A stretch of DNA of 64,000 nt from Danio rerio (GCF_049306965.1 NC_133187.1:33633001-33697000); one strand, 5' to 3'; positions 24,110 to 32,214 are shown, counted from the stretch's first letter. The notes: a model not told the origin generated them from the letters alone. Translations and numbers: made by a program.

Positions 24110-26774
24110 TCTCTCTCTCTCTCTCCCTCTCTCTCTCTCTGTATCTTCCTGGATTTCTGTGGAATGGACAGATGAGGACTCGTGTCCTGTTCACATTGAG
24201 GAATAGGTATGGAGTAAGTTAAAAGGCAATGCGGTCATGGATTCACAAAGAAGTTTCTGCCTTTATGCCATTCACTATTATCATCAGTGGGATTCTTTAC
24301 AGATTTGCCTTTTGACCTCTTTGGGTTAAAAGAGCCTTTCAACCATTTACTTCTAAGTTGCATGATGAATATCCAATGCAGGACATTTTAGCTGATGAAA
24401 CTCTTGGAGAACAATGGATAAAAATAGCTTGGTTTGCATGACTGACATATTAGCCAACCAACATACTCTTTAAGAAATGCATATTAACTCTTTCCTTGCC
24501 AGCATTTTTAAAAAGTTGCCAGACATCACCAGCATTTTAATCATTTTTACTCTCTAAATATTTTCCGCTAAGAATATATAACCATATTGTACATTAAAAT
24601 AAAGAACCAAACCTCTGCTTTCAAAACAACGACAACATTGTATCTTAATGTGTGGATGTTTTATCATCTATTTAATGCAATGAAACATTTTCGACAAAAA
24701 AGAAAAAAAAAGAAAAGAAAAAACAAGCAGACAGAAAAAGAAGTGCCCTCTTCAACATATGTATTGTACACACATGTACACTCACTGGTCACTTTAATAG
24801 GTACACCTTACTAGTACCGGGTTGGACCCTCTTTTGACTTCAGAACTGCCTTAATCCTTTATGCCATAGATTCAACAAGGTACTGGAAATATTCCTCACA
24901 GATTTTGGTCCATATTGACATGATAGCATCACGCAGTTGCTGCAGATTTATCTGCTGCACATATATGAAACAAATTTCCCGCTCCACCACAACCCAAAGG
25001 TGCTTATTGGATTGAGACCTGGTGATTGTGGAGGCCATTTGAGTACAGTGAACTCATTGTCATGTTCAAGTAACCAGTCTGAGATGATTCGCACTTTATG
25101 ACATGGTGCGTTATCCTGCTGGAAGTAGCCATCAGACGATTTGGTTATAAAGGCATGGACATGGTCAGAAACAATACTCAAGTAGGCTGTGGCATTGACA
25201 CGATTCTCAATAAGTACTAATGGGCTCAAAGTGTGCCAAGAAAACATCCCCCACACCACCACCACCAGCCTGAACTGTTGATACAAGGCAGGATGGATTC
25301 ATGCTTTCATGTTGTTGATGCCATCAACTAGGCATTTGTGCCCTCAGAACTGCCGCTCACTGGATATTTTCTATTTTTTGGACCATTCTCTGTAAACCCT
25401 AGAGATGGTTGTGCATAAAAAATCCCATGGATCAGCAGTTTCTAAAATACTCAGACAAGCCCGTCTCGCGCAAACAACTATGCTAAGTTCAAAGTCACTC
25501 AAATCACCTTACTTCCCCATTCTGATGCTCAGTTTGAACTGCAGCAGATCGTCTTGACCATGTCTACATGCCTAAATGCATTGGGTTGCTGCCATGTGAT
25601 TGGCTAATTAGCAATTTTTATTAATAAGCAGTTGGACAGGTGTACCTAATAAAGTGGCCGGTGAGTGTATGTTTGTGTATGTGTGCATGCATGTGTGTAT
25701 ACATTTGCCAAATGCAAGTTGCATAACTCTTTATTTTAAGTAATCTGATCTACACTTACTCTCATAAATTTATATTTCGCTCTCAGGAGACCCAGATGTC
25801 CAGTAACTCATTTAAGACATGCTTCAGAGCAGGAACATCAAACTCAATTCCTGAAGGGCTGCAGCCCTGCACAGTTTAGTTCCAACCCTGCTTCAACACA
25901 ATTAAGCTGCGTTCACACTAGAGTTTGTGTGTGTGAAAGGGGCGGGATTAAACAAGATTAATAGCCATTAAAAAAAGTGAGCCATTGCTCCATGTTTTAA
26001 ATTTCTGTCCAGAGCGTTCATGTTTTGATCCTCGATTGGTCTCACACAGTCAAGTGATGCGATTTTGCAGGTCAGAGTTCACCAAGCTTGAACTCTTGAA
26101 ACTTGACGCATGACCCTGCGTTTCCAGTCTGACGCATTCGCGTGCGAATGAATGGAAGTCTATGGGAGGAAAACCCCAGTGTGACCGCAGCTTAACCTGT
26201 AGGTTTCAAACAAGCCTAAAGGACTCAATTAACTTGATCAGGTGTGTTTAATTAGGGTTGGAACTAAACTGTGCAGGGCTGCGGCCCTCCAGGAATTGAG
26301 TTTGACTTCCCTGCTCTAGAGCTTCCCTTATAATAATGTACCTAAACATGTATTGGCATAAAAAACTTGTCAATGATGGTTAAGTGTTTTCTCTTAGACA
26401 AGATATCTCATCAATGGCAGGGAAAGAGTTAAAACTGATCTCCAAGAAATGCTCTATATTTGGTGGAAGATAGCGTGTGTTTAAATTTCTTATATATAAT
26501 ATCATTTTAAACCACATTTCCACAACCCCATCATTTTACCCTTGACACCTACCTTCACGCCCTATGTATTTCTCTTTATGTCCTTTATATTTTCTCACGT
26601 GGACTCCTTCTGTCCTCTCTGTTAGGTCTGTTATACCTCGATGTCTATCGGCATGGACGGGATCCTTTGACTCACCACGCGTCCACGAGCAACATCAATC
26701 TGGAGGAGCAAGGGGTCACCAATGAGGCAGCAAACCCCAAAAATAAATCTAATCGTGGACCCTTAGTTGTGTGA
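958..26774 (+). CDS. rnf157: RNF157, RING-type E3 ubiquitin ligase (5' exons outside window)
   Basis: Mahogunin-family E3 ligase; mammalian RNF157 is neuron-enriched and ubiquitinates APBB1/Fe65 (family knowledge). Exons read from splice sites and unbroken phase: 958-1046, 2995-3141, 3300-3417, 3582-3648, 3731-3774, 5759-5806, 6241-6312, 6525-6684, 8979-9091, 10509-10744, 12661-12769 (or 12775), 15988-16093, 16176-16357, 18552-18617, 18704-18752, 21650-21769 and 26626-26774, giving about 624 codons. The first visible exon begins FPYNAPPPHEPVKTLRSL, which is roughly residue 70 of the family, so the start codon and the first exons lie upstream. The N-terminal beta-rich domain is followed by a C3HC4 RING (CVVC, PCRHLCLC, CPIC) and a Ser/Glu-rich tail with family blocks such as GVTPESDNLTLSSSGAIDQS and ending RGPLVV, close to the human GPLAV end. 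These tail blocks favour RNF157 over MGRN1. The frame closes exactly across all exons. Confidence 0.95.
1802..2925 (+). repeat. Tandem intronic duplication, about 480-bp unit
   Basis: Unit A (about 1802-2275) and unit B (about 2280-2925) share, in order, TACTTGTATTTA, TTAGATTAAA.GCTGT, TATGTATATTTCAACTA, ACTCCTTTGATAGTCACTTG and AAATATAAAATxTGTC. Part of a third unit is visible near 1150-1230. Unit B is longer because it holds a SINE fragment (2592-2838). It lies in the rnf157 intron before 2995. Confidence 0.65.
2592..2838 (+). mobile_element. DANA-type SINE, 5'-truncated
   Basis: Starts inside the SINE body (TTTCCTCGGGGTGCTC), continues through CCAAAGACATGCAGTATAGG and GGATAAGTTGGCGGTTCAT and ends in GAATGAATGA. 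The tRNA-like head is missing. Confidence 0.85.
3785..5345. mobile_element. Intron filled with MITE remnants
   Basis: Long rnf157 intron. Sequence near 3800-3980 and 5150-5340 carries TAAGTT/AACTTAA-rich arms and a TTTTTTACAGTGCA end typical of fish MITEs with CACTGTAAAAA termini. A separate element sits at 4284-4605. No coding signal. Confidence 0.35.
4284..4605. mobile_element. MITE with GCTGYGGTCACACT ends, copy A
   Basis: Ends GCTGCAGTCACACTAGAG and GTGCAGTGTGACCACAGC are inverted repeats. Shares the core TGTTTTGATCTTCGATTGGT with copies at 25906-26191 and 51217-51491. No ORF. The flanks here show no clear target duplication. Confidence 0.7.
5370..5515 (+). mobile_element. Fragment of the ACAGTTGAAGTCA transposon family
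   Basis: TTCCCAAATGATGTTTAAAA, CTTCTGAAGAAAGTTTGATT and GGCTAGAATAAAAGTC form an internal segment of the abundant zebrafish DNA transposon that also makes up 50387-51662. Both ends are missing. Confidence 0.5.
6313..6524 (+). other. rnf157: GC-AG intron of rnf157
   Basis: The exon ending ...AATCAAAG at 6312 is followed by GCAAGT, the usual strong context of the rare GC donor, and the intron ends ACAG at 6524. No GT within several bases keeps the frame. The joined protein reads NSQESK|VAEDEISDNSAE, as expected for the family, so the GC donor is real in this sequence. Confidence 0.85.
6525..6684 (+). other. rnf157: rnf157 RING-finger exon
   Basis: One exon carries the whole C3HC4 RING: CVVC, then PCRH, LCLC, NAC and CPIC, all zinc ligands present. 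It is spliced after ACAG and ends CTGC|GTAAGA. The split codon C|CA joins the next exon (8979) to give CRLPFRALLQIRAM, the conserved post-RING segment. The open reading beyond 6684 is intron. Confidence 0.95.
6860..7440 (-). mobile_element. Mariner-like MITE with GTGCTCAGCA end
   Basis: Ends ...TGCTGAGCACTGTATGTA, the inverse of the ACAGTGCTCAGCATTATTAG end at 60118. The inside shares TATGCACAAATATxAxATTGTA and AATTxxTGCAAAAAATTGCC with that copy. The 6930-7060 part (ATGATATACAAGTTCATATT) recurs near 55100. No coding capacity. Confidence 0.5.
7440..8393. other. Intron stretch: microsatellites and one MITE end
   Basis: AT-rich rnf157 intron. It contains a GTAT run at 7432-7455, a (TAC)n run and, at about 8262-8293, TTTTTGGGTGAACTATCCCT, the end of the fish MITE family that also bounds 28012-29550. 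No exon signal. Confidence 0.4.
7869..7918 (+). repeat. (TAC)n microsatellite
   Basis: About 16 nearly perfect TAC/ACT triplets with a few interruptions, in an rnf157 intron. Confidence 0.95.
8394..8757 (+). mobile_element. DANA-type SINE, near full length
   Basis: A tRNA-like head (GGCACGATGGCTCAGTGGTT with box B GGTTCGAGTCC) is followed by the body TGTGTGGAGTTTGCATGTTC and the 3' part ending in GAATGA repeats. Confidence 0.9.
9611..10184. mobile_element. TIR element related to 20-400
   Basis: Starts CCTGCAGGCACAGGACGTCA, ends GATGTTGTGTGTCTTCTGG, with inner units like TTTTGGTCACCTGACGTCAT, the same family as 20-400. It is split by the hAT-type MITE at 9951. Confidence 0.55.
9951..10138. 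mobile_element. hAT-type MITE with exact 8-bp target duplication
   Basis: CAGGGGTCAACAGTCCTGGA to TTTGGTGATCCCTG, 188 bp, with CAGGG/CCCTG ends of the hAT-Charlie type. Flanked on both sides by ATCTAAAT (9943-9950 and 10139-10146). Member of the CCTGCAGxxTTTAGCTCCAAC family. Confidence 0.85.
11064..11992. mobile_element. TIR element with GGGCYCTATTTTAAC ends
   Basis: Left GGGCTCTATTTTAACAATCT and right CAGATGTATGATAGGGCCC are inverted ends. The interior has GCGCAA/TTGCGCC-rich arms. Large overlapping ORFs inside show no known domain. Superfamily not assigned. Confidence 0.5.
12236..12404. mobile_element. hAT-type MITE with exact 8-bp target duplication
   Basis: CAGTGGTCACCAAACTTGTT to GAGATTGGTGACCCTTG, 169 bp, flanked by TTCTAACT at 12228-12235 and 12405-12412. 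Same family as 9951-10138. Confidence 0.85.
12770..12775 (+). other. rnf157: Tandem alternative donor in rnf157
   Basis: The exon starting at 12661 ends in GAG followed by GTACAG and then GTATCT. Splicing at 12769 or at 12775 both keep the frame and differ by two residues (Val-Gln). Human RNF157 has Val-Gln in this neighbourhood, so the longer form is plausible. Confidence 0.5.
13296..14487. mobile_element. Middle TIR element of the nest
   Basis: Ends TGCTGCGTCCCAATTTG and CAAATTGCGACACAGCA match as inverted repeats at 15 of 17 positions. The flanking host MITE suggests a 2-bp AG duplication. It is itself split by the hAT element at 13449. Confidence 0.6.
13449..14326 (+). mobile_element. 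hAT (ZBED/Charlie-type) element, internally deleted
   Basis: CAGGGGTTTCAAACTGGCGG to GAGTTTGAGACCCCTG, with an exact 8-bp duplication GGTTAGAC at 13441-13448 and 14327-14334. GC-rich ends hold inverted GCGCGC arms. Near 13975-14115 the plus strand reads KSKYRSRLNDDHLQAILRV and then EKKRCQVSGSKK plus a stop, the C-terminal end of a hAT transposase of the GTF2IRD2/ZBED type. The rest of the transposase is gone. Confidence 0.85.
15345..15373 (+). repeat. (GAAT)n microsatellite
   Basis: Seven GAAT units, resembling a SINE tail but with no SINE body next to it. Confidence 0.8.
15718..15784 (+). repeat. (TTCTA)n microsatellite
   Basis: About 13 perfect TTCTA units, 200 bp upstream of the 15988 rnf157 exon. 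Confidence 0.97.
16358..18551. other. rnf157: rnf157 intron with one MITE fragment
   Basis: 2.2 kb of AT-rich intron. 17490-17640 contains AGATATTTTGAAGAAATTTG and AACCATTGACTTCTATAGTA, the interior of the TTCACCCAAAAATG MITE family. Nothing else recognisable and no coding signal. Confidence 0.45.
18830..19145. repeat. Degenerate tandem repeat of an (AGA)ATTGTGA unit
   Basis: Repeated variants of CTCACAATTCTGA, CAGAATTGTGACA and GCAATTGAGAAGATTC over about 300 bp, a decayed short-unit repeat seen often in zebrafish introns. Confidence 0.45.
19400..20576. mobile_element. Unassigned repeat-like region around the SINE chimera
   Basis: GTAAAGTGGAGATCAAAATT and nearby sequence look like an old DNA transposon. 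20115-20560 is less AT-rich with short overlapping ORFs but no domain I recognise. I could not define the ends. Confidence 0.3.
19859..20113. mobile_element. Chimeric DANA-type SINE: plus head joined to minus body
   Basis: 19859-20014 is a plus-strand head and body (GTCACAGTGGCGCAGTGGGT to GGTTTTCCCCACAG). 20015-20113 continues on the opposite strand (CCAATTTAGCTTATTCAGTT to CACAGGGAGAACATT). The two parts overlap in SINE content, so this is an inverted fusion rather than one copy. Confidence 0.75.
20577..20941 (+). mobile_element. DANA-type SINE, near full length
   Basis: Head TTGGCGCAGTAGGTAGCACG, box B GGTTCGAGCC, the 3' part GGTTCATTCCGCTGTGGCAA and a tail of AATGA units. Confidence 0.9.
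22495..23516. mobile_element. TIR element with AAAGAGCCCCTATTATG ends
   Basis: Left AAAGAGCCCCTATTATGCTC and right GCATAATAGTGGCTCTTT are inverted repeats; 1.0 kb, no transposase. It matches a common fish non-autonomous element by its ends. Confidence 0.65.
23594..23706 (+). repeat. (TATAA)n pentanucleotide array
   Basis: More than 20 perfect TATAA units, about 110 bp, in the last part of rnf157. Confidence 0.97.
24072..24140 (+). repeat. (CT)n polypyrimidine tract
   Basis: About 65 bp of CT with rare CCC interruptions, ending about 30 bp before the acceptor of the 35-nt rnf157 exon. It could act as an extended polypyrimidine tract. Confidence 0.95.
24172..24206 (+). other. rnf157: 35-nt alternative rnf157 exon ending in a stop
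   Basis: After the 21650-21769 exon (phase 1) this segment, preceded by GGACAG, reads DEDSCPVHIEE and then TAG. The TAG is directly followed by GTATGG, a usable donor, so it could be a 35-nt internal exon whose last codon is a stop, or a terminal exon. Skipping it leads in the same phase to the 26626 exon and the conserved GPLVV end. The short tail resembles, from memory, the Ser-Cys-x-Val end of MGRN1 isoforms. Expression is not shown by sequence alone. Confidence 0.55.
24779..25667 (-). mobile_element. Tc1/mariner-type transposon, decayed transposase
   Basis: Ends CACTCACTGGTCACTTTAAT and AAAGTGGCCGGTGAGTG, flanked by TA (24777-24778 and 25668-25669), 889 bp. The minus strand keeps the C-terminal catalytic part: YLSIVSDHVHAF, DNAPCHK, SDWLLEHDNEFTVLKWPPQS and PGLNP. 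The N-terminal half is deleted or shifted. Sister copy at 55460-56555. Confidence 0.9.
25830..26313. mobile_element. hAT-type MITE split by a later insertion
   Basis: CAGGAACATCAAACTCAATT to GGAATTGAGTTTGACTTCCC, with flanking octamers CTTCAGAG and CTCTAGAG (6 of 8 identical). The middle is interrupted by 25906-26191. Confidence 0.75.
25906..26191. mobile_element. MITE with GCTGYGGTCACACT ends, copy B, TTAA target
   Basis: GCTGCGTTCACACTAGAG to CCCCAGTGTGACCGCAGC, 286 bp, flanked on both sides by TTAA (25902-25905, 26192-26195). A TTAA duplication is typical of piggyBac-like insertion. It is nested in the hAT-type MITE. Confidence 0.75.
26626..26774 (+). other. rnf157: rnf157 last coding exon (long C-terminus)
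   Basis: Acceptor CTGTTAG, phase 1, reads LLYLDVYRHGRDPLTHHAST and onward through an Asn/Lys-rich stretch to RGPLVV and TGA (26772-26774). The last residues match the WGPLAV end of human RNF157 as I recall it, which supports this as the canonical terminal exon. Confidence 0.8.
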
Positions 26775-28011
26775 AATCTTCAGACCTTCCCCAATCATAT
26801 GAAGAGTTTCTCTTTCTTCAAACCCAAAATCGTGCCCACACCAATTTACTCATGGATCGCATCCTAAAAGCAAAACAGAGAGGATTGATTGCGTGGTTTC
26901 CTTTCTCCATTGTGTTAGATGTCATGTTTTAGTGCTCTTTTGGTGTTCACGCCAACGCTCCACCCCCTCATGTGTGCAAATGAAGGGATGACTCAAACAA
27001 GCTCTCCTGATGAAAGCCTGCAAAATGAGGACACGTTAAAACTTCAGCATTTGATCCAAACATTGCTTCTCTCAAGGAGAGCATTTCATTTCAAGCCTGT
27101 GCAAAATGCGTTCTGACAGTTCGGCAAGCACTTTTAACTCCTTTAAATTTATCCTCAAATCCTGCTGATCTGATTCAACATCCCTTGGTATTTTTCTCAG
27201 AAACGTCACTGAGCATTTGTATGACTATTTCAACTTGTACTCCTCGATTTATACCCACAGTACCTAAGACAGGTGTTTCAAAAGAATACAGAGGGAGGAA
27301 TTTTCAGAATTGTCGGTTATAAACACAAGAGCAATACCGCATATTTGCTCACAGTTCTGCCCTTGTCAGTTTGCTGCAGCTCATTTGGAGCTTCACGTAC
27401 AGCCCTGCATGTTACAAAGACACAAAGCTACTGAGCTGCCTAACCACGTCTGGCCACGGAGACGCTACTGAACTGCTTACTACCGAGCATTTATAGAAAA
27501 TTGAGATTTCTGGGAAAATTCGCATTAGTGGTTGTGCCTCAGATCGCTACTGTTGATGGTATGTGCTACTGTTAAGCTTTTCGTGCGTTGTTCAAAAGAT
27601 ATGTCTATGGTACAATCTTGCATATGCCTATATCTGATAGTTAGTCGGTTCGTACCCAAGGCTTGAAGTAAAGCTGAAGCAGCTCTTCAGAAGTGCGTTG
27701 TTGGACTCGTATATGGCAGGTCTGATTTTCTGTTATGTATTCCTTTTTAAAAATTGTTGCACTTTTCTATGAGGTCCAGAAAGTGTTTATTAGCAGTCGT
27801 TATACGGAGAAAATGATGGAAAGATTTTTGAAACATGTGCCACAAACTTGAAAAAACAAAACAATCAAACTGTCAGTTTCTCATCAGTTCTGCCAAACCG
27901 AATCATAGTGTCTAAACTTGCTCTTTGTTGCACCAATGGTACAATATTGGATATTTTATTTAAAGAAAATCTATTTCTGATCTTTGGGTTTTCTTTGAAA
28001 CTACTTAAAAG
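26775..28011 (+). other. rnf157: Probable rnf157 3' UTR, repeat-free part
   Basis: About 1.2 kb directly after the stop has no transposon I recognise and no other coding signal. It is less AT-rich than the flanking introns, as expected of a UTR. The next clear AATAAA outside a repeat is at 30282-30287, so the transcript may run through the MITE stack at 28012-29550. The extent is inferred. Confidence 0.45.
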
Positions 28012-28051
28012 GATAGTTCACCACAAAAATAAATAAAATTAATAATCTCAT

Positions 28052-28715
28052 TAGAGATGTCCTGATCAGGTTTTTTGCCCTCAAGTCCGGGACATTTGAT
28101 TTTGAGTATCTACTTATACCTAAACTTGATCCGATACTTCTATAATACATAAATAAGAATAGAGCGAACAACCAGATCCAGGATGTTCCTAATTTTTCAT
28201 TTAATTCACCTTATTTTAACATTCAATCACTCTGTTAACAAACAGAGCACTTTTGTGAGGTAGCTTGAACAGTAATAAATAACATCAATTCTTCACTTTT
28301 GCAATTTAGTGCAACAGTAAATATAAATAAAATCTAATATAAAAACAAACAGCACCTCATCTTAAAATACCCAACAGGCAATCCCAAGTTTTACATGTCT
28401 CACAGTTTGCTGTGGCAATGTTGTCATTGAAAAAAAGCAGACGTACTTGAACTTTTTGCTTCAAGTTGCTTGCGTGTTCTATTTTACCGTCATTTAATTA
28501 ATAGGGTATCTGCAACAAAGTGATGTCAATGCGCACGTGTTGCTGTGTCTGTGTGAAGTCAAGAAAGAGGTCTAACTCTTTGCCACCGCATAACTATAGA
28601 TGTGAGAAAAAACTATGAGAATTTGTATATATATATTCGAGTCCTGATCAGGAGGTAACATCTGATTCCGATCGAGTCTGCTTTCTGATCACGTGATCGG
28701 ATCTGGACATCCCTA
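28052..28715. mobile_element. hAT-type element with TAGAGATGTCC ends
   Basis: TAGAGATGTCCTGATCAGG to GATCTGGACATCCCTA, 664 bp, flanked by AATCTCAT and AATCTCCT (7 of 8). Internal GATCACGTGATCGG palindrome. No transposase. Confidence 0.75.
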
Positions 28716-29189
28716 AATCTCCTTATTATTCTAAAATGACTTTGGACTCCATTAGGGTCATAAGTGAACATTTACATTTACGGGCAATATTTGCCCCCTA
28801 TGTGCCCCACTTAACGTGTCACTTTGAATTTGTGGAGCATTTAGTTTATTTTGGAAACATTTTTGCCCCCAAAATTTTGTTTCCCATTATCCTAATTTGT
28901 GCATAATTTGTTCACTTTTTTGGCACTTTTGCCTCCGAATGTGAGAAATTGAGTTAATTTTGGATGCATTATTACCTCAAGCGTTTACTTTTTTCACTGT
29001 AACGCAAATATATTAGGCATTTATTACATTATTGTGACATTTTTGTCTCTATTTCTTGAATTTGTGGGGAATTTAATCTATTATGGTGGCATATTTTGCC
29101 ACAAGCACCTATTACTTTTTTTGCCCCAATCTTGAATTTGTGGGACATGTAGTTCATTTTGCACAAGCCCCTGTAAATTTCCATCCAAC

Positions 29190-29418
29190 CAGAGGTGGAC
29201 TGGGACAGTATTTTTGCCAGTATCTTTGTTACTGAACTATTCCTGGGGGGATGGTGGTTTGAGTGATCAGTAAATAAAGAGTGAGGGGAAGCGATCAGTA
29301 AGTGTTTTTTTTGAGGGGGTTTAGTGGGTGGGGGTGTCAGGCCAGATTCTCTGTGGCAGGACAGACCATCAGGCCACTGGAAAGTGTCCCGGTGCTCCCT
29401 ATGGCCAGTCCGCCTCTG
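29190..29418. mobile_element. Small hAT-type MITE with CAGAGGTGGACTGG ends
   Basis: CAGAGGTGGACTGGGACAG to GGCCAGTCCGCCTCTG, 229 bp, flanked by CATCCAAC and TATCCAAC (7 of 8). Confidence 0.7.
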
Positions 29419-29550
29419 TATCCAACTGACTATAAAGATTATTCTCAAATGATTTTTTGGTCTTCCTCAGAAGAAAAAAGTCAAATGTTTGGAACGACTT
29501 GATGGTAAATGAATGAAAAGAATGTAAAATATTTTGGGTGAACTATCCAA

Positions 29551-30351
29551 TGCTCCCATCTGAGCACGTTTTCATGACTCATTAGCATTTGTCTGGATGA
29601 TCTGAAAAGAAAAAAGGATTCACAGTACAATCAAATAGTGATTTTCTCTCTTTTAAAAATGTCTATTGTACTTTGAGAACCAACAAAGCTTTTCCTTTGT
29701 GTGGAAAATGTTTATTTTGTATTTTTTTATGTTAGCTTAGCTCTTGTTAGCGTTGTAATAGTCTGTTCGACGTGTTGTTTACTGTAGTATATGAACGGTG
29801 TGACATTTCTCCAAATGAGATTGTATACATTACACATGCACTAGTAGATTTTCCCTCGACAGCAGATATGCGGTGCATGTGGTAAGCGCATGGTAGATGC
29901 AGTCAGAAAATAGAAGTCCTCCACTTTTACATTTGCACTATATGTCAAGCCCTTCCACACTGAACTTATACAGCCTGTAAGCAACAGGTACCAAATCACA
30001 AGACAAGCAATACAGCACGTTGTTGTCTGGAGGCAATACAGATGGCCATGCACTGAATGTTTTACAGCAGAATGTCATTTTACCTGCAGAGAGAGACAGC
30101 TGTGGTGTAACATACACAGAGCATGGATCAATTCAAGGGTTTTCTCCAGTTTTGTTATCTGTATTGCTTTTGTGATTCTTCCTCTGTCTGCAGCAGGAGT
30201 GACTCGAAACTACACCTACTTGAGGAATGGGTTGCATCAATTCACTTTTGTAGAATGAAGATTACAAAATGTCAAAACCACAATAAACTTTTTTCTTAAA
30301 AATAAGATTTGTTTGGAGAATTGTAATAGAAGATGTCTCTTTTTATTTCTG
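29551..30351. other. Unique sequence, possible distal rnf157 3' UTR
   Basis: No repeat family recognised and no coding signal. Ends near the AATAAA at 30282. Confidence 0.35.
30282..30287 (+). terminator. rnf157: Candidate rnf157 polyadenylation signal
   Basis: AATAAA in CACAATAAACTTTTTTC, with a U-rich stretch right after it, 3.5 kb past the stop codon. It lies in unique sequence between two repeats. An alternative is an earlier, weaker site inside the 3' UTR. Confidence 0.35.
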
Positions 30352-30614
30352 TTCATTCATTCATTCATTCATTCAGTCATTTTCCTTCGGCTTAGTCTCT
30401 TTATTTATCAGGGGTTGCCACAGCAGAATAAACCGCCAACTATTCGGAAAATGTTTTACACAGTGGATGCCCTCACACTCTCACACGCATACACTAAGGA
30501 CAATTTAGTTAATCCAATTCACTTATTCCGCATGTCTTTGCACTGTGGGGGAAACCGGACTACCTGAAGGAAACCCACGCCAACACAGGGAGAACATGCG
30601 AACTCCATATGTGG
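30352..30614 (-). mobile_element. DANA-type SINE, head missing
   Basis: Minus strand: TTCATTCATT tail, CGGCTTAGTCTCTTTATTTA, ACCGCCAACTATTCGG and AACACAGGGAGAACATGCGA. The tRNA-like head is absent. Confidence 0.88.
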
Positions 30615-31170
30615 ATACAGTGCATTGTTGCAATATCCCGGCCAATTCCATGCGTGTTCAATAAAAAAGGTCAGGAGAGAGTTTTCTTTAATGTCAAAAA
30701 TAGTAGTAAATAATTAAATACAAATGAAAAATTCAAGGACAGAGCGCTGGGTTACGTTACCCCAATGCAATGCAAGAATTACATTCAGGAGGTTCGCTAA
30801 CTAACTTACATTTCCCTGACTCCAGCAAATATACACAACTGATATTAACAGGTGGAGTTTTGGTGTAAAATCACTTATCAGTCATTCTGCAGTTCTTTGG
30901 CTGTTGTACCCGAACATACTTCCTCTTTCTGCAACCCATCTCTGCATACCAGAACTGAACAGTTACGTGCATTTTCAATATATTTTACAACTTCTACAAG
31001 CATCCAGCTTCTTGTGACATGTCTAGACTTCTTATTAGACAGACGTCTGCTTGGTTAATATATGGTATCATACAAAAGAAAAAGATTGATTCATCTGGTG
31101 TTAGTCTAAACATGTTTTTCTAATAGAACATAAAGACACAAAAGTAATACAAATAAATTACTTTTCCCCA
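30615..31170. other. Intergenic sequence, nothing recognised
   Basis: About 550 bp between a SINE and the Tc1-like copy. No ORF with a domain and no repeat I can name. Confidence 0.4.
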
Positions 31171-31499
31171 CAGCATCTAGAAAGTATTCACAGTTCTTCC
31201 CTATTTCCACATTTTTATATGTTACAGCTTTATTCCATAGTTGATTAAATAGAATATCTTCTTAAGAATTCTACAAACGATACCCTATAATGACAATGTG
31301 AAAGAAGATTGTCTAACATCACAGCAGATTCATAAGTATTCCTGCTTAACAGCCTTTGGCATGCCATGCAAAATTGAGCTCAGGTGCCTTCTGTTTCCAC
31401 AGATCATCCTTAAGATGTTTCTACTATTTGATTTGACTGCGATAAGTCATCCTGTGGAGTTCACCAGTAGATTAAACATGTTTGTAAAGACAAACATGA

Positions 31500-32140
31500 T
31501 GCATTAAAAATGGTATATTTTGCCCTTCGAAGGCCACTTATCATCGAAAACAATTATCGTCATCATATTGAAGTGCCATTCCAGACCAAAGTTCTCAAAA
31601 TTGGCCATTTCAAAGGGTCCTTCAGCAGGATGAATTTCAAGGGATTCAACAAAACACTTTGGGCCCCCATGATCTTTTGGGCAGGGCAAGTTGATTGGTG
31701 TCATTCACTGCATTGCATTCAGAAGGCCTCAACTCTACACTGTAAAACCCAAAAAGTTAAGGTAACTCAAACCAATTGAGGAAACCGATAGCAACAACCC
31801 ATTTAATAAAAAAAAAAAAAAGAAAATCCTAACAAGTACTGTGAACTTAAGTCATTTGAATAAACGAAGCAATTTGACCACAACAACACCCAATAAATGA
31901 AGAGAACTCAAACCCAAACCGTTAAAGTTAAGTTAAAAAACAAATCTATATGAGTACTGTGAACTTATTCAATTTAAGATGATCCTCCATGATCCTTGGT
32001 GTATTGCAAGCTGTTTGGTGTTGCATTACATTCAGAAGGTCTTATCCCTATGTCCAAATGCCTTTAAAGCTTACACTCTGGAGAGTAAACCCTTATGAGA
32101 GATTAGGGAATAGAAATGAGCTCTTACCAATGGTATGCAT
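31500..32140. mobile_element. Inserted MITE sequence inside the Tc1-like copy
   Basis: The stretch between Tc1 landmarks includes ACACTGTAAAACCCAAAAAG and two similar TxxGAGTACTGTGAACTTA arms, as in fish MITEs with CACTGTAAAA ends. CATTACATTCAGAAGG-like text occurs twice (about 31712 and 32025), suggesting a palindromic or duplicated insertion. Ends uncertain. Confidence 0.4.
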
Positions 32141-32214
32141 TGGTAGTCACACACCTGTCTAGTCCTACAGTTATAGTGCATGTCAACAGTGCATGCAAGC
32201 AATGAGGCCCAGTA

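Larger units (their letters stand above)
28012..29550. mobile_element. Outer TTCACCCAAAAATG-type MITE with two nested elements
   Basis: Left AAAAGGATAGTTCACCACAA, right TATTTTGGGTGAACTATCC. The right arm includes TTTGGAACGACTTGATGG, known from this fish family. Interrupted at 28052-28715 and 29190-29418. It lies in the presumed rnf157 3' UTR. Confidence 0.65.

Noticed and set aside
23928-24222. Arg-Glu or Ser-Leu repeat ORFs
   Set aside because: They are produced by the CT microsatellite; the only supported coding part is 24172-24206.
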